NCBI GenBank assembly: GCA_016181525.1
Contig: JACOZD010000003.1
Span: 1-38,250, forward strand
DNA length: 38,250 nucleotides
Direction: 5' to 3'
Source: Candidatus Tayloriibacteriota bacterium
GTDB lineage: Bacteria; Patescibacteriota; Minisyncoccia; Phycocordibacterales; JACOZD01
The notes under the pieces are model-generated. The model did no database searches. It was given only the letters and a program-made list of their open reading frames with translations, and was not told where the DNA came from. Of this stretch, positions 22,097 to 30,147 are shown one piece after another; position 1 is the first letter of the stretch, and each line of letters opens with the position of its first letter. Both the position numbers and the translations under genes were made by a program.

Positions 22097-22987
22097 ATGC
22101 ACACTCCCGTCTTAGCCGAGGAAGTTTTCGAGGCGCTCGATTTTAAGGCGGGGGAGATTTTTGTCGATGCCACGGTCGGCAGTGCCGGTCACTCGGCCTC
22201 AGTAGCCGAGAGAACGCAGGGGGCAGTGCGGATTATCGGCCTTGACGCCGACAGCGCCGCGCTGGAGCGGGCCGGGGAGCGGCTGCGTCTCACCGCCGTG
22301 AGCTTCCATCTCGTCAACGAGAACTTTCGCCATTTCGGCCGGGCGCTGGACTCTCTCGGAGTATCTCGCGTGAACAAAGTCCTCTTTGACCTCGGCATGA
22401 GCAGCGACCAGTTGGAGAAGAGCGGGCGGGGTTTCAGTTTCGAGAGAGATGAGCCGCTTCTCATGACGTACGCCGCCAGTCCCGGCCCGGCCGACCTGAC
22501 GGCCGAGAAACTCCTTGCCACTATGAGCGAGGAGGCGCTGACCGACGCTCTCTTTGCCTACGGCGACGAACGGTACGCTCGGCGCATCGCCAGAGCCATT
22601 GTGGAGAGGAGACGCCGGTCGCCTTTGAGGACCACCTTTGATTTGGTTCGGGTTGTGAGAGGCGCCGTGCCTCTCTCTTATGAACGCGGGAGAATTCATT
22701 TCGCCACCCGCACCTTTCAGGCCCTGCGAGTGACTGTCAATGACGAATTTAGGGCGCTTGCCGACGGTCTCAAGAGCGCCTTCAAGCGTCTGACTCCTCG
22801 GGGACGATTGGCGGTGATCGCCTTCCACAGCGGTGAAGACCGGATCGTCAAAAACACCTTCAGGCAGTGGTCCAAGGCGGGTCTCGCTCACCTCGTCACC
22901 AAAAAGCCCATTGGCCCGAGAGAAGACGAACTTTTGCAAAACCGCAGGGCTCGAAGCGCCAAACTCCGCGTTATCGAAAAAAAATGA
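22097..22987 (+). CDS. rsmH: 16S rRNA (cytosine1402-N4)-methyltransferase
   Basis: 296 aa. Opens with MHTPVLAEEVFEAL, the standard RsmH start, with the SAM motif FVDATVGSAGHS, LDADSAALERA, the FDLGMSSDQLEKSGRGFSF block and the C-terminal LAVIAFHSGEDRIVKNTFR. It methylates the P-site region of 16S rRNA. ATG 22097 is 4 nt after the mraZ stop; an upstream extension within mraZ has no homology. Its stop overlaps the next start as ATGA. Confidence 0.97.
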   Translation: MHTPVLAEEVFEALDFKAGEIFVDATVGSAGHSASVAERTQGAVRIIGLDADSAALERAGERLRLTAVSFHLVNENFRHFGRALDSLGVSRVNKVLFDLGMSSDQLEKSGRGFSFERDEPLLMTYAASPGPADLTAEKLLATMSEEALTDALFAYGDERYARRIARAIVERRRRSPLRTTFDLVRVVRGAVPLSYERGRIHFATRTFQALRVTVNDEFRALADGLKSAFKRLTPRGRLAVIAFHSGEDRIVKNTFRQWSKAGLAHLVTKKPIGPREDELLQNRRARSAKLRVIEKK

Positions 22988-23310
22988 ACATCTTATCCAT
23001 AACTCACATGCGGCTGTGGATTCCGGCTTTGATGGCCGCCGCTCTCGGTCTGGTTTTGTTTTATGCTCTGGCTTTTCAAAGAACGGTGGTGAATGCCGTC
23101 TCTTCCGCCGAGATGAATGAGCAGGCGTCTAAAATCCAAGTCAAATTGAGCGCCCTGGAGGCCGAGGAAACGGTTTTGGCTTCAGCCGTCACTCTGGAGC
23201 GGGCCGGGCAGCTCGGTTTTGTGGACGACGGTCTCCTGACATTTATCCCGTTAGACAAAACTCCGGCCGTTCTCTCGGTCGGGCTGGGGCTGACTTATGT
23301 CCCGAATTGA
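22984..23310 (+). CDS. FtsL-like small bitopic division protein
   Basis: 108 aa: short cytoplasmic N-terminus, one TM segment (about residues 11-32, LWIPALMAAALGLVLFYALAF) and an extracellular helical region (about 40-75) with heptad spacing, then a short C-terminus. Sequence alone is not diagnostic; position between rsmH and ftsI and topology are those of FtsL, the partner of FtsI/FtsW. It overlaps rsmH by 4 nt and ftsI by 14 nt. Confidence 0.7.
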   Translation: MNILSITHMRLWIPALMAAALGLVLFYALAFQRTVVNAVSSAEMNEQASKIQVKLSALEAEETVLASAVTLERAGQLGFVDDGLLTFIPLDKTPAVLSVGLGLTYVPN

Positions 23311-24988
23311 GATTTCTCGGCTGCGGCTCGTCTCCGGAGCGGTTTTTCTTTTTGCCTTTGTTCTCATCTTCCGCCTCTACGTTCTCCAGATTGAGAATCA
23401 CGAGGCTCTGGCTCTGAAGGCCTCGGATAATAGCGCGGGCGGACGCTTCGACCGGGGAAAAATCTTTTTCAGCCGCAAGGACGGCACGGAGGTGCCGGCG
23501 GCTGCCGTCAGGGACGGCTTCGCTCTGGCCATAAATCCCTCGAGTCTGAAGAATCCAGAACGCGCCTATCGCGCTCTCTCCCAAGTGGTGGATATTGACA
23601 AGAATGATTTCTTAAGCAAGGCGGCCAAGAGCGGCGACCCTTATGAAGAAATTTTGGGGCGTCTGGACGACAGGGCGGCGGAGGGGGTGAAAGAGCTCGC
23701 TATCCCCGGAGTTTTGCTCCCGCCGGTCGGCGTCAGAGTTTACCCGGCCGGGAAACTCGGGAGTCACGTCGTCGGATTCGTGGGCTCGGATGGCCAATCG
23801 GTTTCAGGCCGATACGGTCTTGAGCGGTATTACGATTATCTTTTGGTTAGAGATAAAAGGCCGCTCTTTGAGAACTCTCTAGCCGAGATTTTCAAAAGCG
23901 CCAAGCGGCTCTCTTCTGCCGGAGAGGCGGACATTGTCACCTCGATCGAGCCGGACGTTCAGGCCGCGCTGGAGAAGGAATTGGCGGAGCTCTCGGCCAG
24001 ATACTTGTCGGAGAGTTCCGGCGGCATGGTTCTCGACCCGCAGACGGGGGAGATTGTGGCTATGGCCGCCTACCCGACTTTTGACCCCAACCTCTATGGC
24101 CGAGAAAAAGATAGCGGCGTTTTTTTGAATCCGTTGGTGGAAAATATTTTTGAATTCGGCTCGATTATGAAGCCCTTGACGGTGGCGGTTGGTCTCGACA
24201 CCGCGGCTATATCGGAGAGCAGCACTTTTGATGATAAAGGAGAGCTTATGGTTGACGGCGAGCTAATCTCGAACGTCGGCGAGCCGCGCGGCCTCTCCAC
24301 CATTCAGGACATTTTGAATTATTCTCTCAATACCGGCGCCGCTTTTATGGTGGAGCAAGTGGGATATGAAACCTTCGGCAGGTACTTAAGAGAGTTCGGC
24401 TTCGGTGAGGAGACGGGTATTGACCTTCCCGGGGAGGTGGCGGGTCTCGTCGGTAATTTGAAAAGCCCTCGCAAGCTGGAATACCTCACGGCCTCCTTCG
24501 GTCAGGGCATCGCCGTCACTCCTATCGGTATGGCTCGAGCCTTGTCCGCCTTGGCTAACGGCGGCTACCTCGTCCGGCCCCATCTGGCGCGGAGCACGGT
24601 GTCGGCTAGCGGCCTCACCGCCGCGCTTTCTTACGATGAAGACAAAAAACGAGTGATCAAGGAATCCACTGCCAGCAAGGTGACAGCCATGCTCATCCGC
24701 GTGGTGGATGAGGCCCTCCTCGGCGGCAAGGCCAAGATGGCCAGGTACCGCATCGCCGCCAAGACCGGCACCGCCCAAATTGCCAAAACAGACGACAGAG
24801 GTTATTATCCTGACAGGTTTCTCCATTCCTTTTTTGGTTACTTTCCGGCCGAGAAGCCGAGGTTCCTCATACTTATGTACACAGTCTGGCCGCGCGGGGT
24901 CAGTTTTGCCTCGAACACCTTGACCGAACCCTTTATGAGAATGGCCAAGTTTCTCATCGGTTTTTATAACATTCCTCCCGACCGATAG
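23297..24988 (+). CDS. ftsI: Penicillin-binding protein 3 / FtsI (division transpeptidase)
   Basis: 563 aa class B PBP that cross-links septal peptidoglycan. One TM segment (about 10-30); transpeptidase motifs SxxK at S289-IMK292 (FGSIMKP), SxN at 343-345 (SLN) and KTG at 489-491. The usual RGxIxDRNGxxLA near residue 53 is weak here (RGKIFFSRKDG). The C-terminal part ends with FFGYFPAEKPRF, typical of FtsI. No PASTA domain. ATG 23297 lies inside the ftsL-like 3' end. Confidence 0.94.
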   Translation: MSRIEISRLRLVSGAVFLFAFVLIFRLYVLQIENHEALALKASDNSAGGRFDRGKIFFSRKDGTEVPAAAVRDGFALAINPSSLKNPERAYRALSQVVDIDKNDFLSKAAKSGDPYEEILGRLDDRAAEGVKELAIPGVLLPPVGVRVYPAGKLGSHVVGFVGSDGQSVSGRYGLERYYDYLLVRDKRPLFENSLAEIFKSAKRLSSAGEADIVTSIEPDVQAALEKELAELSARYLSESSGGMVLDPQTGEIVAMAAYPTFDPNLYGREKDSGVFLNPLVENIFEFGSIMKPLTVAVGLDTAAISESSTFDDKGELMVDGELISNVGEPRGLSTIQDILNYSLNTGAAFMVEQVGYETFGRYLREFGFGEETGIDLPGEVAGLVGNLKSPRKLEYLTASFGQGIAVTPIGMARALSALANGGYLVRPHLARSTVSASGLTAALSYDEDKKRVIKESTASKVTAMLIRVVDEALLGGKAKMARYRIAAKTGTAQIAKTDDRGYYPDRFLHSFFGYFPAEKPRFLILMYTVWPRGVSFASNTLTEPFMRMAKFLIGFYNIPPDR

Positions 24989-24993
24989 TTTTT

Positions 24994-26292
24994 ATGTTAA
25001 TTTTGAAGTCATGGGCGAAGAGAGTCGTCTCTGCCGTTCTCTCTCTTTTGGCCAAGGCGGCTCTCGTCCGTTTCCGGCCGAAGGTGGCGGCGATTACCGG
25101 CTCGGTGGGTAAAACCTCAACCAAAGATGCCATCTTCACCGTTCTCTCCCAGTTCTATCACACCCGTAAAAGTGAGAAGAGCTACAACAGCGAGATCGGT
25201 ATCCCTCTGACCATTCTCGGCATGCCGAACGCCTGGAGCAATCCCGTGCTCTGGGTTAAGAACTTTCTCGGCGCTTTAACTCTTCTTTTCTTCAAATCGG
25301 AGTATCCGGACTGGTTAGTTCTTGAGGTCGGGGCCGACAGACCCGGCGACGTCGCCTCTTTGTCGTGGCTTAAGCCCCACGTGGCAGTGGTGACGCGTCT
25401 TCCCGAGGTGCCGGCGCACGTGGAGTTCTTTTCGTCCCGAGATGCCCTCGTCTTAGAGAAAAGCGGGCTTGTAAGGGCCGCTAGGCCGGATGGCGCCATT
25501 GTTCTTAACGCCGATGACCCGGACGTTCTGGCCATGGGCAGGAGCTACTCCGGTCGGATCATTACTTTTGGCCTTGGGTCGCGAGCCGATATTAGAGGAC
25601 TTGCGGCCGAGTTTGTCTACGACCAGGCCGGGAGGCCCGCGGGCATGAGATACAAGATTAAAAGCGGCGAGGAGGTGGCGGTCGTTCATCTCCCGGGCGC
25701 TTTGGGGGAACATCATCTTTACCCCGTCTTGGCGGCGATGGCGGTTGGAGAATCCTTGAAGCTGAACTTCGGGCAGATGGTCGAGGTGCTCGGCAGGCAC
25801 GTCTCGCCGCCTGGTCGGATGAGAATAATCCCCGGGCTTAAGGGTGCGACCGTGATTGACGATTCATACAACTCCTCGCCGGCGGCGGCCAAGGAGGCCC
25901 TAACGACCTTAAAGAATCTCAAGGCCGGAGGCCGAAAAGTCGCCGTTCTCGGCGATATGCTTGAACTCGGCAGGTTCGCCGCCGCCGAGCATGAAAAACT
26001 TGGCCGGTATGCGGCCGCCTGCGCCGACTTGCTTGTGGCGGTTGGTCTCCGGGCGCGCTCCATCGCCGAAGGAGCGCTCGAGGCGGGTCTTGTTAAAGAT
26101 AAAATCTTCCAGTTCGATGAGGCGCTCGAGGCGGGGCAATTCGTTCAGAATCTTATCTCCGGCGGCGACGTTGTTTTGGTTAAAGGCTCGCAGGGCATCA
26201 GACTGGAGAAAGTGGTGGAGGAAGTTATGGCCGAGCCGGAGCGCCGGGCCGAGCTTTTGGTGCGGCAGGAGCCGGAGTGGACCAAACGCTAG
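24994..26292 (+). CDS. murF: Mur ligase, MurF-like, lacking the N-terminal domain
   Basis: Expected to add D-Ala-D-Ala to UDP-MurNAc-tripeptide. The ATP loop AAITGSVGKTSTKD is at residues 33-46 (K40), followed by SYNSEIGIPLTIL, LEVGADRPGDVASL, LNADDPDVLAM, the central-to-C-terminal DDSYNSSPAAAKEAL and AVLGDMLELG. These last two are MurF-type. MurF normally has ~100 residues of UDP-binding domain before the P-loop; here there are only ~32, forming a hydrophobic helix (VVSAVLSLLAKAALV). Total length is 432 aa. The substrate could therefore differ, and another Mur ligase role cannot be excluded. It ends the cluster; mraY, murD, ftsW, murG and ftsZ do not follow. Confidence 0.85.
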   Translation: MLILKSWAKRVVSAVLSLLAKAALVRFRPKVAAITGSVGKTSTKDAIFTVLSQFYHTRKSEKSYNSEIGIPLTILGMPNAWSNPVLWVKNFLGALTLLFFKSEYPDWLVLEVGADRPGDVASLSWLKPHVAVVTRLPEVPAHVEFFSSRDALVLEKSGLVRAARPDGAIVLNADDPDVLAMGRSYSGRIITFGLGSRADIRGLAAEFVYDQAGRPAGMRYKIKSGEEVAVVHLPGALGEHHLYPVLAAMAVGESLKLNFGQMVEVLGRHVSPPGRMRIIPGLKGATVIDDSYNSSPAAAKEALTTLKNLKAGGRKVAVLGDMLELGRFAAAEHEKLGRYAAACADLLVAVGLRARSIAEGALEAGLVKDKIFQFDEALEAGQFVQNLISGGDVVLVKGSQGIRLEKVVEEVMAEPERRAELLVRQEPEWTKR

Positions 26293-26326
26293 CTGCTGGC
26301 GTTGTCGCCCCCGGGGTTTTTCTTTT

Positions 26327-26360
26327 GGTAAAATAAGCTGCGATCGCAGCTTATTTTACC
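26327..26360. repeat. Perfect 34-bp palindrome, copy 2
   Basis: Identical to the core at 21498-21531. The conserved flank (ATTACCACC, then AAACCGGA repeated, AAATTTCAAC) is on the right, as the reverse complement of the flank on the left of copy 1. The two elements are thus inverted with respect to each other. It starts 35 nt after the murF stop and is the first strong hairpin there. Confidence 0.95.
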
Positions 26361-26467
26361 ATTATCATTACCACCAGAGGAAACCGGATGAAACCGGAGG
26401 AAATTTCAACTTTTTCCGACAATTTTTTCCGACGATTCCAGGCATCAATTCCCGATAATATTCCGAT

Positions 26468-26543
26468 TGGTGACCTCACGGGGATTTGAACCCCGGTTTC
26501 TACCGTGAGAGGGTAGCGTCCTTAGCCGCTAGACGATGAGGCC
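26468..26543 (-). tRNA. tRNA-Glu (CTC)
   Basis: Minus-strand cloverleaf: acceptor GGCCTCA/TGAGGTC (one G-T pair), D-arm GTC..GGAC, anticodon stem CTACC/GGTAG with loop CTCTCAC (anticodon CTC), T-arm CGGGG-TTCAAAT-CCCCG, discriminator A and an encoded CCA. A TAAAAT -10-like box lies upstream near 26553-26558. Confidence 0.96.
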
Positions 26544-26597
26544 GAGTCGGCTATTTTAATATTTTAACATGAAAGCACGCCACTTTCCAATGAAAAA

Positions 26598-26633
26598 CCG
26601 CCTCGGGGTTGCACACCCGTGCATCCGAGGCGG
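26598..26633 (-). terminator. Minus-strand terminator or first hairpin of a small RNA
   Basis: CCGCCTCGG (26598-26606) pairs perfectly with CCGAGGCGG (26625-26633), with an inner TGCAC/GTGCA helix. On the minus strand five T follow (complement of 26593-26597). Confidence 0.75.
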
Positions 26634-26647
26634 AGCAACAAACATTC

Positions 26648-26699
26648 AAGGCGGGTCGGCACCACTAGTCTCTCTAGTGTACTCGCCTTTTTGTTTTTG
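26648..26699 (+). terminator. Plus-strand terminator upstream of mpg
   Basis: AAGGCG (26648-26653) pairs with CGCCTT (26684-26689), and CACTAG with CTAGTG inside (26663-26668, 26674-26679). A T-rich tract follows (26688-26699). It would stop plus-strand transcription coming from murF before mpg. Bases 26544-26806 otherwise hold only the two hairpins and promoter-like AT-rich DNA. Confidence 0.8.
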
Positions 26700-26806
26700 T
26701 CTGTATGGCGGAAATAATTGACTTTCTGTCTCCGCTTTTAAGGATACAAGCTTAAGTCTCGATGTCAAGAAGACAAAAAGGGCGATGCGGATAAAATAAA
26801 AGGAGC

Positions 26807-27346
26807 ATGTCTGTTTTAAGGAGGGAGTTTTTTGAACGAGAGGCCGAGGCGGTGGCGCAAGCGCTTTTAGGTCAGCTCCTGGTGAGGAAACTTAACGGCA
26901 GAACGCTCCGTCTGCCGATAACAGAGGTTGAGGCCTACGCGGGCGAGAAGGACTTGGCCTGCCACGCCTCTCACGGTCGGACAAAGCGCAATGCGGTGAT
27001 GTTCCAAGCGGGCGGCGTTTTCTACGTTTATTTTATTTACGGAATGTACGAGATGCTGAACATCGTGACCGGCCCCGAGGGGTCCGGTCAGGCCGTCTTA
27101 ATCAGAGCGGCCGGGGAGCTTATAGGCCCCGGCCGCCTGACCAGAGCTCTTCGAATCACTCGGCGCTTGAACGGCCTCCCGGCGGCCCCCGAAAGCGGTC
27201 TTTGGGTTGAGAAAGGGGAAACGGTGCCGGAAAAGAGAGTTTTGAAAATGGAGAGAGTCGGAGTGAACTATGCCGGGCCAGTCTGGTCTAAGAAAAAATA
27301 TCGCTTTAAAATCACTCTCCCAAGATTGAGTCAACGACAGCCTTGA
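26807..27346 (+). CDS. DNA-3-methyladenine glycosylase (AAG/MPG family)
   Basis: 179 aa base-excision repair enzyme that removes alkylated purines. Family blocks: ARALL-like VAQALLGQLLVRKL, catalytic ITEVEAYAGEKDLACHA, HGRTKRNAVMF, VYFIYGMYEMLNIVT and AVLIRAAGEL, GPGRLTRAL. Slightly shorter than the usual 190-200 aa. AAAGGAG 5-6 nt before the ATG is a good Shine-Dalgarno. The 3' end overlaps the convergent yqeY gene by 35 nt. Confidence 0.95.
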   Translation: MSVLRREFFEREAEAVAQALLGQLLVRKLNGRTLRLPITEVEAYAGEKDLACHASHGRTKRNAVMFQAGGVFYVYFIYGMYEMLNIVTGPEGSGQAVLIRAAGELIGPGRLTRALRITRRLNGLPAAPESGLWVEKGETVPEKRVLKMERVGVNYAGPVWSKKKYRFKITLPRLSQRQP

Positions 27347-27770
27347 TTTCAGCGCCCGAAGCCTGTCCCTTAAGCTCCTTGGCCACCGCCCCGATAAGGG
27401 GCCCTGCCTTGGCCTCACTCTTTCCGCCGAGTTCATCTATCTTGGCTTTGACCGCCTTCTCAATTTCTTCGCGGCCGGGGGGCTTGGGCAAGAGGGTTTT
27501 GAGAACCTCAACTTCTCTCATTTCGCTCTCCACCAGGTCTTCTCGCTTGCCTTTCTTAAACTGGGTAATGGCGTCCCGGCGCTGTTTTATCGCTCGACGG
27601 ACAAGCGCCACGGTCTCCTCGTCCGAGAGATCATCGCTCGGCGAGCGGCCCAGAGAGAGAAGTTCATTGGTCATCGAGGCGCTAAGCATCCTAAAGACCG
27701 AGAGTTCGACGGCGTTTTGCTGGATAAGCGAGGCCTTGAGTTTGTCTTTGACCGTCCCGTGCAGTGACAT
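27312..27770 (-). CDS. yqeY: GatB/YqeY-domain protein
   Basis: 152 aa, all helical, standard YqeY length. Seen: VKDKLKASLIQQNAVELSVFRML, the SDEETVALVRRAIKQRRDAITQF block, ESEMREVEVLKTLLP and the C-terminal AKAGPLIGAVAKELKGQASG. It is related to the tRNA-binding tail of the GatB amidotransferase subunit; its cellular role is not settled. TATGAT in a TGGTATGAT context upstream (minus strand, near 27806-27815) is the probable promoter, divergent from rmuC. Confidence 0.92.
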   Translation of the reverse strand: MSLHGTVKDKLKASLIQQNAVELSVFRMLSASMTNELLSLGRSPSDDLSDEETVALVRRAIKQRRDAITQFKKGKREDLVESEMREVEVLKTLLPKPPGREEIEKAVKAKIDELGGKSEAKAGPLIGAVAKELKGQASGAEIKAVVDSILGE

Positions 27771-27823
27771 ACGTGAAAATTAGTTTCTAACGCTGACATC
27801 ATACCATACTCGGCCGTAATTGA

Positions 27824-27829
27824 TATAAT
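27824..27829 (+). promoter_or_regulatory. -10 box of rmuC (leaderless type)
   Basis: TATAAT followed by GGGGAA and the ATG at 27836, a 6-nt gap. No clear -35. Confidence 0.55.
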
Positions 27830-27835
27830 GGGGAA

Positions 27836-28906
27836 ATGAATGAGATTTGGTTTTTGATACTCGGCTTCTTGGTTTTGGTCGCCTTGGCGGCTAATGCCTA
27901 TCTTTGGCGTCGGCTCTCGAGAGGCAGACCCGCCGACGAGACGGGTCTTAAGCTCATCTTGGAGCAGGTTAATAATCTCTCCCGGACTCTCGACGTCAAA
28001 ATCTCCGAGGCCAACCGGATGGTCCACGACTCGGTAAGACACCAGTTCGGCGAGTCAGCCAAACTCATCAAGGAGGTGACGGCGGGGCTTGTCAAGCTCG
28101 ATGAGACCAATAAGCAAGTGGTCTCGTTCGCCGACCAGCTCCAGAGTCTTCAGGAAATCTTGAAAAATCCCAAACAGCGGGGAGTCCTCGGTGAGTACTA
28201 TCTCGAGACCCTCCTCAAAAACGTCCTGCCGCCAGGCAGTTTTAAGATGCAGTACGCCTTCAGCGACGGCACGGTGGTTGACGCGGTCGTCTTCGTCAAA
28301 GATAAAATTATTCCCATTGACTCCAAGTTTTCGCTTGAGAACTACAATCGTTTGACTGCCGAACGCGATGCAAACGAGCGCGAGCGGTTGGAGCGACTCT
28401 TCAGACAAGACCTCAAAAACCGCATTGACGAGACGGCCAAATACGTCAAGCCGGAGGAGGGTACTATGGAATTCGCCTTCATGTTCATCCCGCACGAGGC
28501 CATCTATTACGACCTGCTGGTCTCGGAGGTCGGAGCGGTCAAGGTGAGCACCAGAGACCTCATCGAGTACGCCTTTAAAGACCGGCACGTCATTATCGTC
28601 TCACCCACTTCCTTCTTGGCCTATCTCCAGACGGTTCTTCAGGGCCTTAAGGCTCTGCAAATCGAGGAGTCGGCCAAAGAAATCCGGAACCGAGTGGAAG
28701 ACCTTGGGAGACATCTCAAACAGTACGACCAGTATATGCTCTCGCTCGGCAAATCCCTCGGCACCTCCGTCTCGCACTTTAACCGCGCCAGCAAAGAATT
28801 TCGGCTGATTGATAAGGACGTTTTGCGTATTGCCGGCAGCGCGCCCGGCCTCGAGCAGTTGACGGTTGATAAGCCGGGAGATTCTGAAGGTTCGGACGGC
28901 GACTGA
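27836..28906 (+). CDS. rmuC: RmuC-family protein
   Basis: 356 aa. One N-terminal TM anchor (about 3-22), a coiled coil (about 40-105) and the RmuC nuclease-like domain: KQRGVLGEYYLETLLKNVLP, FSDGTVVDAVVFVKDKIIPIDSKFSLENY, FAFMFIPHEAIYYDLL and IVSPTSFLAYLQTVLQGL. The D/DSK pattern is that of a PD-(D/E)xK fold. In E. coli RmuC limits inverted-repeat rearrangements; the biochemical role is still inferred. It is followed 46 nt later by rplU with its own promoter. Confidence 0.94.
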   Translation: MNEIWFLILGFLVLVALAANAYLWRRLSRGRPADETGLKLILEQVNNLSRTLDVKISEANRMVHDSVRHQFGESAKLIKEVTAGLVKLDETNKQVVSFADQLQSLQEILKNPKQRGVLGEYYLETLLKNVLPPGSFKMQYAFSDGTVVDAVVFVKDKIIPIDSKFSLENYNRLTAERDANERERLERLFRQDLKNRIDETAKYVKPEEGTMEFAFMFIPHEAIYYDLLVSEVGAVKVSTRDLIEYAFKDRHVIIVSPTSFLAYLQTVLQGLKALQIEESAKEIRNRVEDLGRHLKQYDQYMLSLGKSLGTSVSHFNRASKEFRLIDKDVLRIAGSAPGLEQLTVDKPGDSEGSDGD

Positions 28907-28916
28907 AGAGGTGGCT

Positions 28917-28944
28917 TTGACCGCTCAAAAAAATGGTGTAGAAT
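28917..28944 (+). promoter_or_regulatory. Promoter of rplU
   Basis: TTGACC (28917-28922), 16-nt spacer, TAGAAT (28939-28944), then 8 nt to the ATG at 28953. The leader is at most 1-2 nt. Confidence 0.75.
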
Positions 28945-28952
28945 GGCCATTT

Positions 28953-29288
28953 ATGACCGCCGAAGCGAAAAAAGAGTTTGCCGTTTTTGAAACCGGCGGC
29001 AAGCAGTATCAGGTCTCCGTGGGAGACACTCTTCGAGTTGAAAAGATTCGCGGTCAGTTCCGCAAGGGCGACACTATCACCTTCAGTAAGGTTCTTTTGG
29101 TTGAGAGCGGCACCGACACCACTCTCGGCACTCCCTACATCTCCGGCGCGGTCGTGGAAGCCGTCTACGAAGAAGAAGGGCGTCTTCCTAAAGTGAACGT
29201 CATTAAGTACAAGCAAAAGAGCCGTTACTTTGTGAAGCGCGGTCATCGGCAACCGTTTTTCAAAATCAGGATAGTAGCTATCAAATAG
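28953..29288 (+). CDS. rplU: 50S ribosomal protein bL21
   Basis: 111 aa. FAVFETGGKQYQVSVGDTLRVEKI is the L21 signature start, preceded here by a 9-residue extension (MTAEAKKE). KYKQKSRYFVKRGHRQPFFKIRI is the conserved C-terminus. The frame continues upstream of 28953, but that part overlaps rmuC and lacks homology, and the promoter points to 28953. The usual neighbour rpmA is 7 kb away on the other strand. Its end overlaps the convergent DUF1189-like gene by 8 nt. Confidence 0.96.
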   Translation: MTAEAKKEFAVFETGGKQYQVSVGDTLRVEKIRGQFRKGDTITFSKVLLVESGTDTTLGTPYISGAVVEAVYEEEGRLPKVNVIKYKQKSRYFVKRGHRQPFFKIRIVAIK

Positions 29289-30135
29289 CCGGTTTTTTCC
29301 TTTCAGCCGCCCGGGCCTTGGTCAGGGCGATGATTATGGCCGCGGCAGATATGAGCATGAGGGAGAACGCCGGCGAAACCAGAGGGTTTAAGAAAAAGTC
29401 GAGGGCTAAGCCGGCCGTGGCGGCGTAGAGAATATATCGGTAGGTTAGCCCAAAATTCAGCTTAAGACCTCTGGCGAAGTTGAGGAGATAAACAATAAAA
29501 GCAAGAAGCGCGAAGAAAACAAGATAAGAAGCGTATTTGAGGAGACCGAGAACGGCCAGACCGATGGCGGCGCCGGGGATGATAAGGGTGCCCCACTTTC
29601 TGACCTTGGAGGTCAGGTTGGTCAGGGACTCTCGACTGACCTCCATGTCAGGGAAGCGGCTCAAAGGTTCGACCGTGATGCGATGATTGGGGTCTTTGTA
29701 AACGACGGCGTCTTTAGTGATGAGAATGAATGTCTTATACGACTCGAAGGCGGCCAATGAAAAATTTAATCTGGTGAGACGAGTGTTTAAGGTAAAGATG
29801 TTGTCAATGCCCGATTTGGGCTTGAGGAAAGGGTGATTTTCGGGCATTTTCACGAAGTACGGCTCTCGGACGTTGGTGGCGGCTTGGCCGTTCTTGACGA
29901 TGATTTTGAGTTCGGCCGGGAAGAGAGAGAGTAATCCGTCAATCGAGTCGGATGAGAAAATGGCGAAATAAGTCGGCAGGAAAAGGGCCGTGAGGACGAT
30001 GGCCGAGGCCACCGAGAGAAAGGTGCCGAGTCGAGCGTAATACTTGAAAGCGGCGCTCGGGGGCTCTTTAGCCACTTGAGCGTAAAGTGAGGAGTCGTAA
30101 GCGCTCCGCACGGCTCTGTCTAGGAACTCTCTCAT
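29281..30135 (-). CDS. DUF1189-like integral membrane protein
   Basis: 284 aa. N-terminal amphipathic SLYAQVAKEPPSAAFKYYARLG, one TM (about 35-58), an extracellular region of ~125 aa (PAELKIIVKNGQ, EPYFVK, NIFTLNTR, ILITKDAVVYKDP) and four further TM segments from about 180 to 275. This resembles the DUF1189 family (TM, pass-through soluble domain, TM bundle), whose function is unknown. It is the third gene of the dnaB-recR operon, 12 nt after recR; no functional link is evident. Confidence 0.7.
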   Translation of the reverse strand: MREFLDRAVRSAYDSSLYAQVAKEPPSAAFKYYARLGTFLSVASAIVLTALFLPTYFAIFSSDSIDGLLSLFPAELKIIVKNGQAATNVREPYFVKMPENHPFLKPKSGIDNIFTLNTRLTRLNFSLAAFESYKTFILITKDAVVYKDPNHRITVEPLSRFPDMEVSRESLTNLTSKVRKWGTLIIPGAAIGLAVLGLLKYASYLVFFALLAFIVYLLNFARGLKLNFGLTYRYILYAATAGLALDFFLNPLVSPAFSLMLISAAAIIIALTKARAAERKKPAI

Positions 30136-30147
30136 CTCCTGAATATA

